Part shown: one piece after another, positions 1 through 9,820 of the stretch | How positions within the stretch are numbered: the stretch's first letter is position 1 | How the letters are laid out: each line of letters starts with the position of its first letter | Source of the DNA: SZUA-36 sp963749115 | GTDB taxonomy: Bacteria > Pseudomonadota > Gammaproteobacteria > Xanthomonadales > SZUA-36 | Assembly: GCA_963749115.1 (NCBI GenBank) | Contig: CAVVLP010000012.1 | Location: 1-64,000 of the forward strand | DNA: 64,000 nucleotides | Reading direction: 5' to 3' | Translations under genes and position numbers: made by a program | Notes under the pieces: generated by a model | The model's database searches: none | What the model was told of the DNA's origin: nothing | The model's input: only the letters and a program-made list of their open reading frames with translations

Positions 1-1
1 T

Positions 2-355
2 CATTACGAAATCATGTTAAAAGACGGCGTTGTAAACGACATATTGGATGTGGACTGGTTGGCCACAGACATTGGCAATGACGGAAAACTCGACCTGGTG
101 CTTCGCAGCGGCGTCAGCTTCGATGATCTGGGCACACCAAACCAACAAGGGGAAACCTATTCCCTGGGACAATCCCAATATCAAACGATGTCGGAAACCG
201 ATCTGGGTGGATCACAGATGAATTACTTTGTAGAAGGCAGACCTCATTCCTCCCTGCAGGAAACCTTGATCGATGTGTTTGGCAAGGATACGGTTTGCAC
301 CAAGGTGGATTACTCATCGGAAATCGACTGCACGAAGATATTCCAGAAAAAGTAG
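2..355 (+). CDS. Family 3 extracellular solute-binding protein, C-terminal part (cut by window edge)
   Basis: The frame is open from the window edge to the stop at 355 and gives the last 117 residues of a periplasmic solute-binding-like protein. It is almost identical to the C-terminus of the protein at 20987-22001; differences include T/R, E/K, H/Y and S/T changes. The fragment has the end of the binding-protein fold followed by an unusual tail of about 90 residues with two late cysteines (CTKVDYSSEIDC). A 36-residue membrane peptide and a TAXI receptor follow on the same strand. No permease or ATPase gene is nearby, so the ligand and transport role are unknown. Assignment rests on the more complete right-hand copy. 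Confidence 0.75.
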   Translation, partial: HYEIMLKDGVVNDILDVDWLATDIGNDGKLDLVLRSGVSFDDLGTPNQQGETYSLGQSQYQTMSETDLGGSQMNYFVEGRPHSSLQETLIDVFGKDTVCTKVDYSSEIDCTKIFQKK

Positions 356-369
356 TCTGAGAAACTGAT

Positions 370-480
370 ATGAACACTGCCAACGAAGTAGGAACGATAA
401 TTGGGGAAAAGAAGTACCAGCTATTGCTGCTGATGTTGACTCTTCTTATATTTTCCGGCCCCTTTTTAACCGGCCGTTGA
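370..480 (+). CDS. 36-residue membrane peptide between two solute-receptor genes
   Basis: A short frame starting at the ATG at 370 encodes a polar 15-residue N-terminus (MNTANEVGTIIGEKK) and one strongly hydrophobic helix (LLLLMLTLLIFSGPFL), then stops at 480. The inverted copy at 20862-20972 keeps the same start, stop and length despite several substitutions, some non-synonymous. It sits 14 bases after the solute-binding gene and 58 bases before the TAXI start. It could be a real small membrane protein or the first helix of a lost channel-like gene. I do not recognise a family. Confidence 0.45.
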   Translation: MNTANEVGTIIGEKKYQLLLLMLTLLIFSGPFLTGR

Positions 481-538
481 ATTGAGCGTCAAGAATGGTT
501 GTGGTACCGATAACAAGTTCACGGTGGTGTTGCAGGTG

Positions 539-1765
539 ATGCGACTGACGCCAATCTTATTGATTGTCATCCTGATGGTCAGTGCCTGTGACGTGCCGCG
601 CCATGATCTTCGCTTTGTAACGCCTGTCGCCCCTGTTGACCAGGAGATTGCAAAGGAAATGGCTTCCCTGCTCAATGGGGAGTCCTCTTTTCAGATCACG
701 TTGACAGAAACACCCATGGGTGGTGCAAAAGCTCTCGATGCGATAGCCGCCGGGGACGCCGACATTGCGCTGGTCTCAAATTACATAGGATTTCGTGACG
801 ACATGGCAACGATCATGCCGCTGTATCCCACGATACTCCATATTGCGCACCAGGGTGGGATCGATGTCGAGTTAGGGCCTGAAATGTTTCGTGATGCGAC
901 CGTTTATGCGGGAGAAGAAGGATCAGCTTCACGACGATTATTCGAACGCATCACAAAAAGCATGGGGCTTGGCCCGGATGACTTTGAATTCGTCACAGAT
1001 TCCTCCACGCTGCCAGATGTCGCGGTAATTTTCGGACCCATTTCTCTAGAGCGGTTTGCGGAATATCCGGGGTATGTACTCAGTACACTTGGTACGCCAC
1101 AGGACATTGGCACAGGTGGTATTATCGATGCTGCAATACTACGGAATCCCCATTTTCGTTCCTTTGTCATACCTGCAGGCATTTACGGCCCGGCGACGCC
1201 TGGACCTGTGGTCACCGTGGCAGTGGATAAAATACTGGTTGCGCGAAGCGACCTTGACGAAACGCTTGTTTACGACCTGGTCAATGATATTTTACGCTTA
1301 CGACCCGCATTGGCTGGCATGCGACCGGGAATTTTCCAAGAGCTTTCAGAAGATTTTGATACCAGCAAGTCTACCTTTGTCGTGCATCCTGGAACTCAGG
1401 CATACCTGCAACGATCCGAGCCAGATATATACGAACGGTACTCCGGGGTAGCCGAAGTTGCGGTAACGCTGATTATTGCACTGATGAGTGCCGCATTTGC
1501 GGGGTTGCGTATCCTCAAGGCCATGCGTAAGAACCGTATCGACCGGTTTTACGTCGAGACCATTGATATTCGCAATTCTTGTAAGGGGTCCACAGACCCG
1601 ATTGTGCTGCAACAGGCTATTACGAGAGTCAAGGAGTTACAAGATGAGGCATTTGATCTGCTTGTTGATGAAAAATTGGCTGCGAATGAAAGTTTTAGAA
1701 TATTTGTGACATTGACGCATGATGTGATTAGCCAGTTGGAGAAAAATTTGGAACGCACTTTGTAA
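539..1765 (+). CDS. TAXI-type TRAP solute receptor, membrane-tethered lipoprotein
   Basis: The product is about 408 residues. I place the start at ATG 539 because it opens a short lipoprotein signal (MRLTPILLIVILMVSAC with lipobox VSAC); a TTG at 482 in frame would add 19 polar residues. The body resembles the TAXI family of periplasmic solute receptors. Unusually, a transmembrane helix follows (about residues 304-326 from this start: VAVTLIIALMSAAFAGL), then a helical cytoplasmic tail of about 80 residues. Classical TAXI receptors are soluble and pair with DctQM permeases; none is present. It may act as a receptor rather than a transporter part (inference). A near-identical inverted copy lies at 19577-20803; the proteins differ at a P/S-type change near residue 300 and little else. 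Confidence 0.75.
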   Translation: MRLTPILLIVILMVSACDVPRHDLRFVTPVAPVDQEIAKEMASLLNGESSFQITLTETPMGGAKALDAIAAGDADIALVSNYIGFRDDMATIMPLYPTILHIAHQGGIDVELGPEMFRDATVYAGEEGSASRRLFERITKSMGLGPDDFEFVTDSSTLPDVAVIFGPISLERFAEYPGYVLSTLGTPQDIGTGGIIDAAILRNPHFRSFVIPAGIYGPATPGPVVTVAVDKILVARSDLDETLVYDLVNDILRLRPALAGMRPGIFQELSEDFDTSKSTFVVHPGTQAYLQRSEPDIYERYSGVAEVAVTLIIALMSAAFAGLRILKAMRKNRIDRFYVETIDIRNSCKGSTDPIVLQQAITRVKELQDEAFDLLVDEKLAANESFRIFVTLTHDVISQLEKNLERTL

Positions 1766-2242
1766 CAAGAAAACGTACCTCTGACACTGTATATCAAGCT
1801 CTCCAGAACCTTCCCGAAATTTTTAGGTATCAACCCATTAGGCTCTCAATCAAACCAATCGTACTTTCTACTTCGTTCTCGAAAGAGTATAGGCAGCATT
1901 TAAGCTATATTGCCAGAAACCTGTAAGCGTTGGGAGTTCGTAAACTTGTGTTTCGCTGGTGGGTGATCTGCTTGATGACAGCCGCGTATTCATTACAAAT
2001 TTAATAAGCACCAAGGGCCGGTTCCAGGAGCGGTCATTTACCTTTAGTTCTGAAAACCTTCCTGTTGAGAATTTAAGCTTAGGTTAAGGAAACTGGGACT
2101 AAGGTTATCCAGCGTCATATTAGCTATCTCATCGCCAGATTATTCTTATAAGTCTGCAAACAAGAATCCAATAACCTCCCGATTCAGTAGCGGCATTGAC
2201 GCGTCGGTGTTGGTTCATACTTTATTTTGTTGGGAGACTTCC
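1766..2242. other. Intergenic stretch, end of inverted repeat
   Basis: No gene is supported. Bases up to 2024 belong to the inverted repeat. From 2025 to 2242 I see AT-rich sequence and, at 2232-2236, the GGGAG ribosome-binding site of the next gene. Confidence 0.6.
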
Positions 2243-3640
2243 ATGACAGATCAAGTACACTTTTTTTTCAGATTGATTCGATACTTTGTCATATTTTTCA
2301 TGGCGATTGGGTGTTCGGGTGCGTTTGCCCAGTCGCAGCCAGAGTTTGAGTTCGTGGGCAAAATTCCCATTGGGTTCAACGAACCGATCTGGATTCGATC
2401 ACTGGCAGTGGACAGTCAGGACCAGGTGTATGTGCTTTGGGATGATAGAGAGAATGACAGGTCCAGGGTTTCACGTTGTCAACAGGATGGTGGTTGTGAT
2501 GAACTAATCGCGTTCAATGAATGGACAATCAATATGACTGTCGATCAGCAGGATCGTGTGTTGCTTAGTACTCAGCAAGGGAGTGACCTCATCATTAGTT
2601 GTCAGGATTCTGGAGGTTTCACCTGTCATACGCTGTTTGGCGGAAGCGGTACAACGCCCGGTCGCTTTGATGGTATTGCCCTCACCATTGACAGTCAGGA
2701 AAGGATTATTATTGCTGACGCTCTAAATGACCGGATTCAGCTATGTTCCTACAGTGGCATTTGTTCTGTGCTCAATGACCCGGTCAGTCCACTGAGCCAA
2801 TTCTGCGAGCATTCTGGTAAAACAACTCAGTTCTGTCTGCCAAGCATTATTAGCGTTAACAGCCAGGACCGCATCATCGTGAATAATTCGGACGCCAATC
2901 GCATCTTGCTGTGCAATGACCAGGGTCAGTGCACTGCATTTGGAGCGCAGGGTACGGGTTTGGGCGAGTTCGACGGAATACAAGGTATCGCGGTAGATAA
3001 CCGTGACAGAATTGTCGTATCGGATCCAAACAACGGACGGGTTCAGATTTGCAATGATCAGGGTGAGTGTACGGCCATTGAAGCTCGGGATGAATTGGGG
3101 ATAGTCCTCGAAGTAAACCGACTGACTGTGGACAGCCGGAATCGGGTTATTTTTGCCGATCACGATAACAGGCAACTTGTTATCTTCAAAATTATTGATG
3201 AGTTTCAAATCAACGCCGGTCTGAACGACGCCTGGTACAACCCTGATACCGATGGTCAGGGCTTCTTCATCAACGTGTTCCCTGATCTCGGTGCGGTTTC
3301 ACTGGCCTGGTTTACCTATGATACCGAGCTTCCACCAATGGATGCGACAGCCCATCTTGGTGATCCCGGCCATCGGTGGTTAACGGCAGTTGGTCCGATT
3401 GATGGCAACCAGGTGACGATGGACATTGAGCTGACTTCGGGTGGGCTTTTCGATGCTGCATCTGAAATTACCCGCACCGACCCGCCCGGCTCGGACGGAA
3501 CACTAATTCTGACCTTTGATAACTGTAATTCAGGATCAATTGAGTACGACATTCCATCAATCAACCAGCAAGGAGTCGTACCGATACAACGAGTTGTAGA
3601 TGACAACATCGTGTTGTGTGAGGCGCTTAGTACAGACTGA
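2243..3640 (+). CDS. Secreted NHL-type beta-propeller protein with GLND/WYNP C-terminal domain
   Basis: About 465 residues. The start at ATG 2243 follows a GGGAG at 2232-2236 and opens a signal peptide ending AFA-Q; an upstream in-frame ATG at 2207 lacks a site. The body carries repeated units of the form 'VDSQDRIIVxD..N.RIQLC', each ending in a short Cys-containing segment (CNDQGxC), typical of NHL/SMP-30-like propellers. From about residue 322 there is a separate domain of roughly 140 residues beginning INAGLNDAWYNP and ending near the C-terminus. That domain is about 80% identical by eye to the end of the unrelated leucine-rich protein at 16748-18316. The protein is likely exported and surface or periplasmic; its ligand is unknown. 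Confidence 0.75.
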   Translation: MTDQVHFFFRLIRYFVIFFMAIGCSGAFAQSQPEFEFVGKIPIGFNEPIWIRSLAVDSQDQVYVLWDDRENDRSRVSRCQQDGGCDELIAFNEWTINMTVDQQDRVLLSTQQGSDLIISCQDSGGFTCHTLFGGSGTTPGRFDGIALTIDSQERIIIADALNDRIQLCSYSGICSVLNDPVSPLSQFCEHSGKTTQFCLPSIISVNSQDRIIVNNSDANRILLCNDQGQCTAFGAQGTGLGEFDGIQGIAVDNRDRIVVSDPNNGRVQICNDQGECTAIEARDELGIVLEVNRLTVDSRNRVIFADHDNRQLVIFKIIDEFQINAGLNDAWYNPDTDGQGFFINVFPDLGAVSLAWFTYDTELPPMDATAHLGDPGHRWLTAVGPIDGNQVTMDIELTSGGLFDAASEITRTDPPGSDGTLILTFDNCNSGSIEYDIPSINQQGVVPIQRVVDDNIVLCEALSTD

Positions 3641-3725
3641 AAGTCAGTTTCTCTGAGATGCCCCCAACGTCAACTGTTGACCGACTCCGGCTATACTTAG
3701 CATTGAAATTTGTACTAATCCTATG

Positions 3726-3786
3726 GCAGCTTACTGCTCAACACCGGTCCCTCGAGTCAGGTGGCGGCGTATAGCGGGTGTCGGCC
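3726..3786 (+). repeat. Dispersed 61-bp repeat, copy 1 (diverged)
   Basis: Same length and layout as copies at 19256-19316 and 33517-33577 (minus). The shared core is 'GTATAGCGGGT', with 'CTCGAGTCAGGT' upstream and GGCC at the end. It lies downstream of the NHL gene in a 254-base gap otherwise without a gene. Confidence 0.6.
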
Positions 3787-3894
3787 AAAAGTAGACTTTT
3801 CTTGAGCAAGTGCTGCCTGCGACTGCATTACCCAAAATCAAACAAAAAGTACTAAAATATATGTATAGGAGGATATAAATACCGGGAGAATGAA

Positions 3895-4212
3895 ATGAAA
3901 ACCTTTCTACTGATGACAGGCGGTGGCCCTCTGACGATTCTTACTTCGCATGGATCCATCGAGAATTCAATTTTACTGGACAAGCTGGTGGCAAAGGGAA
4001 TTGATAAGTTCATTGCCTATGAGATTCCATTCGATTTAGCAAAGCAACGCTATGGTTGGCATTTCAATGTGGTCGCCAATGACCTGCATGAGACCGACGA
4101 TTTGCGGGTGCTGGACTACAATGGCGACCGGGCTTTCAAGCTATTCAGTTTCAGCGAGTTAGGTAATGCTCATATCCATGAACCTGCCTCTCAGGGACAG
4201 GCGATCACTTAA
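3895..4212 (+). CDS. Small conserved hypothetical protein (105 residues)
   Basis: The frame begins at ATG 3895 after GGGAGAATGAA and ends at 4212. The product MKTFLLMTGGGPLTILTS... has no signal peptide or membrane helix and looks cytosolic. I recall similar short proteins sharing the 'TSHGS', 'FIAYEIP' and 'VLDYNGDRAFKLF' segments in proteobacteria, but no function is known to me. It stands alone between a repeat and the convergent rluE remnant. Confidence 0.6.
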   Translation: MKTFLLMTGGGPLTILTSHGSIENSILLDKLVAKGIDKFIAYEIPFDLAKQRYGWHFNVVANDLHETDDLRVLDYNGDRAFKLFSFSELGNAHIHEPASQGQAIT

Positions 4213-4333
4213 AACCTGGGAGATTAAACACTCTCACATCGAGGTCCAGCAAAACCTTGATACCCGCTACAGGTTGGAATGCGGCGTCAGCAAAAAGGCA
4301 TCAAATCGCTGCCTGCAGAGTCAAGATCGGACA

Positions 4334-4869
4334 TTAAACTTCAATTGATTCACCTGGTTTGAGCTCACCCAGCGACCAGTCACCCACGCGAGACCGTATC
4401 AACCGCAGGGTTGGGAAACTGACCGCAGCTGTCATACGCCGGACCTGGCGGTTACGGCCTTCACTGATAGTCAATTCAAGCCAACTGGTGGGAATATTCG
4501 CGCGGTATCGAATGGGGGGATCACGCGACCATAAATTGGCGGGTTCTTCAATCAGTCTCACCTTGGCAGGACGGGTTTTACCATCCTTTAACATGATCCC
4601 ACTGCGCAGTTGCGCAAGGGCATCCGATGTGGTTCGCCTTCAACTTGCGCCCAATAGGTTTTTTCCAGCTTGAAGCGCGGATTCGATATCTTTTGCACGA
4701 GCCTGCCATCATCGCTCAGCAACAGCAGGCCTTCTGAATCATAATCGAGCCGTCCGGCGACCCGCAGCGCAGGATCTTTGATGAAATCACTCAAGGTTTG
4801 CCGTGTCCCGGATTCACGGAACTGCGACAAAACCTGGAAGGGCTTGTTAAGTAATAAGATCCGGGCCAA
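4334..4869 (-). pseudogene. rluE: 23S rRNA pseudouridine synthase RluE-like, split by a frameshift
   Basis: Two overlapping frames make one RsuA/RluE-type pseudouridine synthase of about 178 residues. The N-terminal frame (4588-4869) starts MARILLLNKPFQVLSQF and has the catalytic motif GRLDYDSEGLLLLSDDG with its aspartate. The C-terminal frame (4334 to about 4620) has ISEGRNRQVRRM, the conserved end of the fold. The break is a single missing base near 4625: restoring one base gives a seamless PHPDALAQL reading. There is no S4 domain, as expected for RluE. The enzyme would modify 23S rRNA. It may be functional if the missing base is a sequencing error. Confidence 0.75.
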
Positions 4870-4896
4870 GTCAAACCGCCACGAAAAGAGCCAATA

Positions 4897-5025
4897 TCAC
4901 TTGGCTTTTTTGGGAGCCGGTTTCTTTGGTGGCGTATAGTCGCCAATCTGGCCTTTGACTGGACAAACAGAAAATATGGGGCATTTCTTGCAACCAACAG
5001 CAAGGGCAAGCGGGCAAAGTGTCAT
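4897..5025 (-). CDS. 42-residue Cys-rich small protein
   Basis: A short frame on the minus strand begins ATG 5025, preceded by GGAGAACATC, and ends at TGA 4897. The product is MTLCPLALAVGCKKCPIFSVC... with four cysteines in a C-x7-C-x2-C-x5-C spacing, followed by a Lys/Pro-rich tail (YTPPKKPAPKKAK). The good ribosome-binding site and its place between the PHP gene and rluE on the same strand support a real gene. The cysteines suggest metal or iron-sulfur binding (inference). I recall similar tiny proteins in gammaproteobacteria but no function. Confidence 0.6.
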   Translation of the reverse strand: MTLCPLALAVGCKKCPIFSVCPVKGQIGDYTPPKKPAPKKAK

Positions 5026-5078
5026 GATGTTCTCCTAACCATGATGTTCTCTTCATGGGGTCAGGTTCATTCTACCAC

Positions 5079-5897
5079 TCAAAAGCACTCCCAAACCGGT
5101 TGTACATTTGTGGGCAATGATGCAAACACACCGAGTTCGGCCCAGGGTTTGCCCGGCATATGAAAATCTGAACCGCAGGACGCCAATAGTTTCTTTTGTT
5201 CACATAACTGCGCCATGTCCATTGTTTGCTGTGTGGTTTGCTGACCGGAAACCACTTCCATACCCTGCCCCCCTGCTTCGATAAAAATGTCGAGTAATCT
5301 TTTCAAACGCGTACGCGTCAGCTTGTATTTCAGAGGGTGGGCAAGTACGGCAACACCGTTGGCATCGCGTATCCACTGAACAATCTGCGGCAATTCCGCC
5401 CAGTGATTCTTTACATCCCCGGCTTTGCCATCACCCATATACTTCTTGAATGCGGTATGCATCGAGTCGGCCTTGCCGATGTTGATAAGATACTGGGCAA
5501 AATGCGGGCGGCCAATATAGCCGCCAACCGACAACTTCCTTGCTCCTTCAAACGTGTCTTCAATGCCTTTTTTTTCAAGACTTTCGGCAATACGCCTGGC
5601 GCGCTCCAGGCGTGTATCACTTTGAATTCGGGCAGCGGTTCTTACCGCGTCGCTGTTCAGATCAACATTCAAACCAAGCACATGGATACCTGAGCTTCCC
5701 CACTGCGTTGAAAGCTCAATACCGGGCACCAGCTTTAGCCGCTCGTGGATTAACGGAGTGTCCTGGTAGGCATCAATCGTGTCGTGATCGGTAATGGCCA
5801 GAACATCCACACCCTTCTCAATAGCACGAGAGATAAGTTCGCAAGGGGTCAGAACACCGTCAGAAAACGTGGTGTGCGAGTGCAAATCAAAAATCAT
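5079..5897 (-). CDS. rnm: PHP-domain phosphoesterase (RNase AM / nucleoside 3',5'-bisphosphate phosphatase family)
   Basis: 272 residues, close to the family's usual length. The PHP metal site is complete: DLHSHTTFSDG at residues 4-14, ITDHD at 35-39, HPLKY in the middle and CGSDFHMPGK near the end. Members related to E. coli YciV/Rnm hydrolyse nucleoside 3',5'-bisphosphates or trim 5' ends of RNA. Its position upstream of a pseudouridine synthase gene on the same strand fits an RNA-metabolism neighbourhood. The start at 5897 follows an AGGAGATAATC site. The exact substrate is inferred from family membership. Confidence 0.8.
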   Translation of the reverse strand: MIFDLHSHTTFSDGVLTPCELISRAIEKGVDVLAITDHDTIDAYQDTPLIHERLKLVPGIELSTQWGSSGIHVLGLNVDLNSDAVRTAARIQSDTRLERARRIAESLEKKGIEDTFEGARKLSVGGYIGRPHFAQYLINIGKADSMHTAFKKYMGDGKAGDVKNHWAELPQIVQWIRDANGVAVLAHPLKYKLTRTRLKRLLDIFIEAGGQGMEVVSGQQTTQQTMDMAQLCEQKKLLASCGSDFHMPGKPWAELGVFASLPTNVQPVWECF

Positions 5898-6073
5898 TTT
5901 GATTATCTCCTATCAAATTCGATGCCGATTTGCTTGCAGACTTGTTATTATCTCACGCTGCAGGATGCAGTGGGGAAATGGTAGCAGATTCTGCATCTGT
6001 CACACGGTGTTTGGCGTAAACCCACTGACAAAAAATTAAAACAAACTACCTGAACTGATATTGGAGATTAATC

Positions 6074-6490
6074 ATGGAGCGTAATCACCGCGTTAAGTGG
6101 GCCGGCGGCCTCAGGTTTATCGGCACAAACGGCAGCGGACACAGCACCGTTATTGATGGCGACCGCAAGAGTGGCCTGTCACCGATGGAGCTTCTTTTGT
6201 TGGGCACTGGTGGTTGCGCGTGTATTGACGTGGTGATGATCCTGGAGAAAGGCCGTCAGAAAGTCATCGATGCATGGGTGGAGATAGGCGGGGAGCGACG
6301 CGAAGAATTACCACGCTATTTCACCGATATCGAAATGCATTTTGTGGTTAAAGGCATTTCGATAAAGGAAGATCGTGTAAAACGTGCGATTGATCTTGCG
6401 ATGGAAAAATATTGTTCCGCGTCCGCCCAGATGGCAGCCCTTGCGGATATCAAGACAAGTTATGAAATTATTGAAACGGATACGCCCTGA
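6074..6490 (+). CDS. OsmC/Ohr-family protein
   Basis: 138 residues with the OsmC fold signatures: a GLSPMELLLLGTGGCACIDV segment with Cys48 and Cys50, and EKYCSA with Cys114. These correspond to the paired cysteines that reduce peroxides in OsmC relatives. YhfA-type members have the same length. The start at 6074 follows TGGAGATTAATC. It is cytosolic. It lies 36 bases before the VPS10-like gene on the same strand, so they could be co-transcribed, though no functional link is evident. Confidence 0.8.
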   Translation: MERNHRVKWAGGLRFIGTNGSGHSTVIDGDRKSGLSPMELLLLGTGGCACIDVVMILEKGRQKVIDAWVEIGGERREELPRYFTDIEMHFVVKGISIKEDRVKRAIDLAMEKYCSASAQMAALADIKTSYEIIETDTP

Positions 6491-6526
6491 AATTATCGTG
6501 CGGTATAAGCACACAATGGAGATATT

Positions 6527-9500
6527 ATGTTAACTATACTTCGTAACATATTGTTTATTATGTTTTTATTAACATCATATTCTGCGGTATCCGCAGAGGA
6601 TGATGAAAAGCCAGATCCCGGTCTGAACGAAGCAAGCCTCAAGGGGCTCGAGTGGCGCAGCGTGGGTCCCGCCATGACTGCCGGGAGAATCGCGGATATC
6701 GCCGTCAATCAGAATGACCGCAACCAGTGGTATGTCGGTGTCGGCAGTGGTGGTGTGTGGAAAACGAATAACCGTGGCACCACCTGGGAACCGGTGTTTG
6801 ATTCGGAGGCTTCGTACTCCATTGGCTGTATCAGCATTGACCCCAACAACGTCCAAACAGTATGGGTCGGGACCGGTGAAAATGTCAGCGGACGCCACGT
6901 AGGTTATGGCGATGGGGTTTACAAGAGTCTCGATGGCGGAAAATCCTGGACCAACATGGGTCTCAAGAATTCCCAGCATATCGGCATGATCGTAATCGAC
7001 CCGCGTGACTCCAACGTGGTTTATGTCGCAGCACAGGGACCATTGTGGTCTGCCGGCGGCGAGCGTGGCCTGTACAAGACCAGCGATGGCGGCAAGACCT
7101 GGAACCTCATTTTGTCAGCAGGTGAGTATACCGGGGCCAATGAAGTGCATCTTGATCCCCGTAACCCCGATGTCATCTATGCATCCCTGCACCAGCGTTT
7201 CAGAAATGTTGCCGCGTTAATGGATGGCGGCCCCGAGTCTGGTATTCACAAATCCACCGACGGCGGCAAAACCTGGCGTGAATTAACCAGCGGGATTCCC
7301 AAGGAAGACAAGGGCAAGATCGGTTTGAGTATCTCACCGGTTAACCCCGATGTCGTCTATGCCACCATTGAACTGGCACAGCGGACCGGCGGTCTTTGGC
7401 GATCAACCGATGCCGGTGGAAGCTGGGAAAAACGCAGTGACGAGGTTTACAGTGGCACCGGGCCGCATTATTACCAGGAAATATTCGCCAGTCCGCATGA
7501 TGCAGACACCCTTTACCAGGTAGCACCTACGCTATATCGAACCGTGGACGGTGGCAAAACCATGCAGGCGGTCAGAAATCGCTCTGTACACGGTGACTAC
7601 CACGAGGTGGTATTCGATTCGACTGATCCCGACTACCTGATGGTCGGCACCGACGGTGGTGTTTACGAATCATTTGATAATGCAGAGAACTGGAAGTTTT
7701 TTGCCAATATGCCAATCACCCAGTTTTACAAGGTCGCCGTCGACTATGACGAGCCCTTCTACAATATCTACGGCGGCACCCAGGATAACAACACCCAGGG
7801 CGGACCTTCGCGCACCGACAATGTTCATGGCATTCGCAATAGCGACTGGTTCGTTACCGTGTTCGCCGATGGCCACCAGTCGGCAGCGGACCCGACCAAC
7901 CCGGATATCATCTACTCGGAATGGCAACAGGGTAACCTGGTACGCTTCGATCGCAAGACCGGCGAAATCGTTTATATCCAGCCACAACCCGATGCCAATG
8001 AGGAATCCGAACGTTTCAACTGGGATGCCCCGATCCTGATCAGTCCACATAATTCTTCGCGCCTGTACTTCGCCAGCCAGCGAGTCTGGCGCAGCGATAA
8101 CCGCGGCGACAGTTGGACTGCCATCTCCGGCGATTTAAGCCACGCCCGTGACCGAATGACTTTACCGATGATGGGTCGGGTCTGGAGTTACGACTCGGCA
8201 TGGGACCTGATGGCCATGTCCCAATTTGGTACGGTCACCTCGCTGTCGGAATCACCCGTAGTCGAGGGTCTTCTATACGCGGGCACCGATGATGGCCGTA
8301 TCCATGTCAGTGAAAATGGCGGAGAAAGCTGGCGCGCCATAGACAGACTTCCGGGCGCGCCGGATGGGTTCTTTGTCAACGACATCAAGGCTGATCTTCA
8401 CAACGCCAATACGGTCTACGTCGTGGTTGACGATCACAAGTCGGGAGACTTCTCACCTTATATCTTCAAGAGCACAAACCGCGGCCAAAACTGGGTCAAT
8501 ATCAGTAAGGGACTACCCGAGCGTCACGTGGTGTGGCGACTGGTGCAGGATCACGTCAACCCGGCACTGTTATTCGCAGCAACCGAGTTCGGTGTCTTTT
8601 TCACCATTGACAGCGAAAAATGGACCAAGTTATCCGGTGGCACACCCAACATGGCGTTCCGCGACCTCGCCATCCAGAAACGCGAGAATGACCTGGTGGC
8701 TGCAAGCTTCGGTCGTAGTTTTTATGTTTTTGACGACTACACACCGCTGCGGAGCGTGAACTCCAAGAACCTTGCATCCGATACCATGCTGTTCCCGGTA
8801 CGTGATGCCCTGTGGTATTTGCAACGCATGCCACTGGGTGAGTTCAGAACCGGCAGTAAAGCCTCGCAAGGCGACGCCTATTTTATTGCCGACAACCCTC
8901 CATTTGGCGCCGTGATCACCTACTACCTGCCCAAAGCCATCCAGACGGCCAAAGAACAGCGTCGCGAGCGCGAGAAGGAAATTGAAAAACAGGGCGGCGA
9001 CACACCCTACCCCGGTTGGGATGCACTGCGTGCGGAAAAAACCGAAGAAGAACCTGCGGTTGTGCTAACCATACGTAACAGCAACGGCGAAATCGTCCGC
9101 AAACTCGAAGGTCCTGCCAAAGCGGGCTTCCACCGAGTTGCCTGGGATTTACGTTACCCGGAATCCGGCCCGTGGACTGAAAAACCACAGGATAATTACA
9201 TCGTTTTCTCGGGTCCGCTGGCAGCACCCGGTGACTACACTGTCAGCCTTGCAACCCGGGTCAATGGTGTGCTGAAGGAAACCGGACTGCAAAGCTCCAT
9301 CAATGTGAAACTGATGCGCCAGAACAGCCTGGCCACGGCCAGTACCGACGAGGTGGTGGCATTTGGCACCCGTCTGGATGACCTGATGCGCGAAGGCAAC
9401 GGTGCCGACTCGGCAATGAAAGCCCTTTTGGCTGAGTTGAAAGCAATCAAGCAAACCCTGCCGCGATCCGGTGCCGACAGTGCATTGAGGGCGCAAGCAA

Positions 9501-9812
9501 GGGCCCTGGAACTTGAGGTAATGGATCTGCAACTGCAAGTTATCCGGTGATGAGGCTCGTGATCTGGCAGGTGCTTCCGCGCCGGTCTCCGTGGCCAGGC
9601 GTATCAACGTTGCCCAAATGGGTACCGCGTTCTCAAGCTACGGGCCAACACCCACGCACGAGCGCAGCCTGGATATTGCCGAACAGGAGTTTGCCGGTAT
9701 CAAGGCTGCACTGAAGCGCATTTTCGACACCGATTTGCCAGCCCTTCGCAAGGCAATGGACGAAGCCGGTGTGCCCTGGACTCCCGGGCGTGGCGTGCCA
9801 GGCAAAAGTTGA
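6527..9812 (+). CDS. Secreted VPS10/sortilin-type multi-propeller (glycosyl hydrolase-like) protein, frameshifted near the end
   Basis: The main frame, 6527-9550, has 1007 residues. It starts after GGAGATATT and has a signal peptide (…SYSAVSAEDD). Many BNR/Asp-box repeats of the form S-x-D-G-G-x-T-W are visible (KSLDGGKSWTNMG, KTSDGGKTWNLI, KSTDGGKTWREL). This is the family annotated as VPS10 domain or 'glycosyl hydrolase, BNR'. The C-terminal third has a linker and a FlgD-like Ig segment (LTIRNSNGEIVRKLEGP…). The main frame stops at 9550, but the next frame runs on from 9540 to 9812 with the expected family ending (LSGDEARDL…INVAQMG…GPTPTHERSLDIAE…PWTPGRGVP). One extra or two missing bases near 9539 explain the break. 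It probably acts in the periplasm or outside the cell on an unknown substrate. Confidence 0.85.
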
Positions 9813-9820
9813 TATGGACT

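Larger units (their letters stand above)
1..2024. repeat. Left arm of a 2024-bp inverted repeat
   Basis: Positions 1-2024 match the reverse complement of 19318-21341 with a constant coordinate sum of 21342 at both ends, so the arms are collinear with no net indel. They differ by scattered substitutions only, a few of which change amino acids in the encoded proteins. Identity stops at 2024 (C then C on the left, a mismatch on the right). The left arm runs off the window, so its outer boundary is unseen. Confidence 0.95.
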
